Source: Eremophila alpestris peregrina (taxonomy: Eukaryota; Chordata; Aves; Passeriformes; Alaudidae). From it: 64,000 nucleotides of DNA. The notes under the pieces were generated by a model that worked only from the letters and a program-made list of their open reading frames with translations, ran no database searches and was not told where the DNA came from. The stretch spans positions 8,656,791 to 8,720,790 of the forward strand of contig WMCF01000015.1 of assembly GCA_009792885.1 (NCBI GenBank). The letters run 5' to 3'. Shown here in pieces: positions 61,339-64,000 of the stretch. Position 1 is the stretch's first letter. Every line of letters begins with the position of its first letter. A program made the position numbers and the translations under genes.

Positions 61339-61374
61339 AGAGGAGACGAGAGGAGACGAGAGGAGAGGAGAGGA
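61339..61374. repeat. Polypurine minisatellite (GAGGAGAC-type)
   Basis: Two copies of the 10-mer AGGAGACGAG are followed by AGGAG pentamers. It resembles the (GAGAG)n tract at 38.5 kb in composition and strand. Confidence 0.9.
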
Positions 61375-61379
61375 TGAGC

Positions 61380-63475
61380 TTGACTGTCTGTAGAGAAAGG
61401 AAGAAAAGGGAAAGGGAAAATAAAGATTTAATACTTGATGTTTGTGCTTCCTGTAGGTAAGATCAGGATGAGAAGTTTCTCTATGATGTCTGAGAGCGTG
61501 ATGCAAGAGTTGAAATGTTGTTCTGGATCATGGAAATTTTGATGCAAAAAAGTGAAGAAGAGTAGAGAAGTAACTCCAAAGAAGAAGGAATATGCAGTCC
61601 AGGTTTTAGGCTACCAAACCCATGTGCAAGTGGTTTGCTGTGTATATGTTGTAAGTGAAGCTTTTCCCCATACCCCATTAATTCCACTGGAGTTTGAGGA
61701 GACCTGGGTGTCTTGAATGCAGCAATGCTCCAACACAACAGTGTTCAAGCAGGATGATAGACAACCTGATACATTTAGATAATTCCTTTTTCCAGCTCTG
61801 AGAACTGTAACTTGCCTCTCCACCCCTGTCCAGAACCAGCAACTCCTCATTTCCTTGTTCAAACTTTGCCCTGTCTGGCTGTAGACTCGCACACAAATTC
61901 CTGTCTAACTGATCGTATGAACATCTGAACCCTGAATTTTCATTAAAGCATGTCATCTGTATGAAGTCTTTTTCTTATCTGTGCCTCTTTTCTCTCACTT
62001 AACTCTTCTTTGCCCCAAACCTATGTTGTCTTTGTTAAGGTTTTTAAAGTACCACTATGATTCAGATATCAAGATAGTCATGCATGGTTGTAGACTGAGA
62101 ACAGAATGTTGGTGTTTCTCAAAGACTTTCTTTTTGGACAGTCTTAATGGGTACCCACTGTCCTGGCAAAACTGAAGTAATGATTATGTAGCCAGTGAGA
62201 GCATATTATCAACAAATCTAGAAGTGGGATGTTATTTGAAATATATGTGAGAGGGCTGCATTGCAGATGTTGATGTTTTCTAAATCTCTATGTAACTGCA
62301 GATGCCTTCTGATTACAGACGGCTTTGTGCATGTGTATGCAGCAAAGAAGCAGTTATTACAACTCTGATGAGTAATACCACATCTATAACCTATTCAGTC
62401 AGATGAGCTACACCTATTGTGACAGCTATTTTGAAAGAAAAATTAAATTGAGTTGGTTTTCTTGGGTTTTTTTTTGGTTTTTTTTTTTTTTTTTAATTCA
62501 TAGGGCTAATAATTTCCCTATATATTTACCAATCTATGATAATTTATTTCACAATGAGGATTTCCAAGTCATAAAATAAAAATAAATAATTAAACCGGCA
62601 AGTAAACAAACAATATATAGTGAAAAGAACATATATTCATTCCTGTACTCTATTTCAGTTGAATGTTTTTAAAACATCAATTTTTTCTTAATTTTTTGTA
62701 AGATTAAAGAGTTTTATCCTTAATTCAGAATGCAATTGAGGATGTACATAAATATATAATTTAATTCCATTAATTCAGAGGTACTGAAACTCTGTTCTGA
62801 ATTCTATTGAAATTAAGCCTTTTCTACCATCACTTAGAAATTAAAACAATTTTGTAAGCTAAGTCATTAGCTTGACTATTTAAAAACAAAATTTGAAACT
62901 AATGTTACTAATTAAAGTGAGGCTTTGAAATCAGTACAAAACATTTAACTCCAACTTCAATTAATGCAGAAACTTAAAACAGAGTTTCTCATCAACTTAA
63001 GTGTGAGACAATGCTTATGAGCTGGTTTTCATAAAAGAATCTTTTCTCTATGATTTACTAAATTTTTTTTTGCTATATTTTCCTTCAGAAGTGAACAAAA
63101 TATCTCTCACAGTATTGTCTTCAAATATTGTAAGGGTTAGACAAGGAAAAAAAACCAATCAAACAGAAAGAAGCAAGCAACAAATGGGAAAAAAAATCCC
63201 AAACTCTGCAATCATCCCAAGTAGTATTACTGGGATTTGTTTTTCCAATTCCTTCATGAATAGTCCTATGAGCTGCTGTAGTCCTAAGGGTTGCTGTTGA
63301 TATTTATTTTTATTCTTTTGTTTGCTATGGATGCTATACTTTGTTGAGTTGCACAGGATCATGGACATGAAAAATGCCTCTGAATTGTCAAGATCAGATT
63401 TGTGTTCTGCTGCCATTAGGGAATGAGATCCAGCAATATTAGCATCTCTTGCAGGAAAACAGAGTTGAAAGGAGC
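61380..63475. other. Intergenic AT-rich DNA, nothing recognised
   Basis: A few antisense ORFs overlap at 61481-61956, with no family motif. A T-rich tract lies at about 62459-62496. A phrase near 61675 ('cccattaattccactggagttt') recalls old amniote repeats but is too short to call. Confidence 0.45.
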
Positions 63476-63479
63476 ATTC

Positions 63480-64000
63480 TTTGCTGCCTTAAGAGCTGGC
63501 TGGATGGCCAGACCCAGAGTAGTGGTGAATGGTCCTGCATCCATTTGGTGCCGGATCACTAGTGGTGTTCCCCAGGGTTCAGTGTTGGAATCACTCCTGT
63601 TTATTGTCTTTACAGATGATCTGGATGAGGAACGGTCAAATGCACCCTCAGTAAGTTCACAGACAACACTAATTTGTGTGTGACTGTCAATCTGCTGGAA
63701 GGCTCTGCAGAGGAATCTAGAAAGGCTGAATCAAGGGGCTGAGATCAAAAATACAAGGTTCAACAAAACCAGATACCAGGTTCTACACTTAGGACATAAC
63801 AACCCCATGCAGCACTACAGGCTGGAACAGAGTGACTGGAAAGTTGCACAGCAGAAAAAGGACCTTAGGGTGCTGAACCTGATGAGACATCAGTGTGGTC
63901 AGTTGGCCAAGAAGGCCAAAGGCATCCTGGCCTGTATCAGAAATAGTGTGGCCAGCAGGACCAGGGCAGTGATCATCTCCCTGCATGCACCATTGATGAA
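63480..64000 (+). mobile_element. CR1 LINE fragment, ORF2 reverse-transcriptase end, runs off window
   Basis: Conceptual translation in + orientation gives CR1 ORF2 landmarks in order: a WLDG-like block near 63495, VVVNG then SGVPQGSVLE (about 63520-63600), a DDLDE block (about 63615), and blocks matching the RT thumb and C-terminal part of ORF2 up to NSVASRTR near 63945-63966. The landmarks lie in different frames: at least one frameshift separates the WLDG block from VVVNG, and another follows DDLDE. In the frame that matches CR1, the FADD-type catalytic motif reads FTDN, so a catalytic aspartate is lost. The copy is 5'-truncated and dead, and its 3' end is beyond the window. Confidence 0.9.

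Overview
The window is vertebrate nuclear DNA, almost certainly from a bird. It is AT-rich, nearly all non-coding, and carries several CR1 LINE fragments, one young-looking solo retroviral LTR, a few very old MIR- or CR1-like relics and many simple repeats. The evidence for a bird is the abundance and type of CR1 (3' ends with degenerate ATTCTRTGA repeats) and the absence of Alu, L1 or B-type SINEs. No bacterial-style operons, CRISPR arrays, tRNAs or rRNAs were seen.

Only one protein-coding exon is well supported: the last coding exon of a delta-1 protocadherin, most likely PCDH9, on the + strand at 49841-50214. It has a strong polypyrimidine tract and splice acceptor, an open frame of 123 complete codons ending in ...SPKEHQL, and a stop at 50212-50214. 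A roughly 1.9-kb 3' UTR follows, with two AATAAA signals near 52.0-52.1 kb. A further AATAAA with a GT-rich downstream element at 56.63 kb could mark a longer alternative 3' end.

Layout: 1-49840 is read as the 3' part of the very long last intron of PCDH9. It holds CR1 relics (2.85, 15.4, 18.4 and 43.2 kb), a 410-bp antisense solo LTR flanked by a perfect 6-bp target duplication (20352-20761), MIR relics (35.9 and 46.6 kb), a palindromic DNA-transposon-like relic (2.1 kb), a 23-bp tandem dimer (24.3 kb), a (GAGAG)n tract broken by an assembly gap (38.5 kb) and some hairpins. 50215-52110 is 3' UTR. 52.1-64 kb is downstream or intergenic DNA with a second palindromic relic (52.3 kb), a (GGAA)n tract with another gap (53.1 kb), A/T-rich simple repeats and a CR1 ORF2 fragment that runs off the window end (63.48-64 kb).

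I did not find a previously undescribed molecular system. The items most worth a second look are the precise solo LTR inside the PCDH9 intron, an antisense candidate terminal exon at 17.1-17.4 kb, the candidate distal poly(A) site, and two blocks that look like conserved non-coding elements. Family names for repeats come from memory of consensus sequences, not from a database search.
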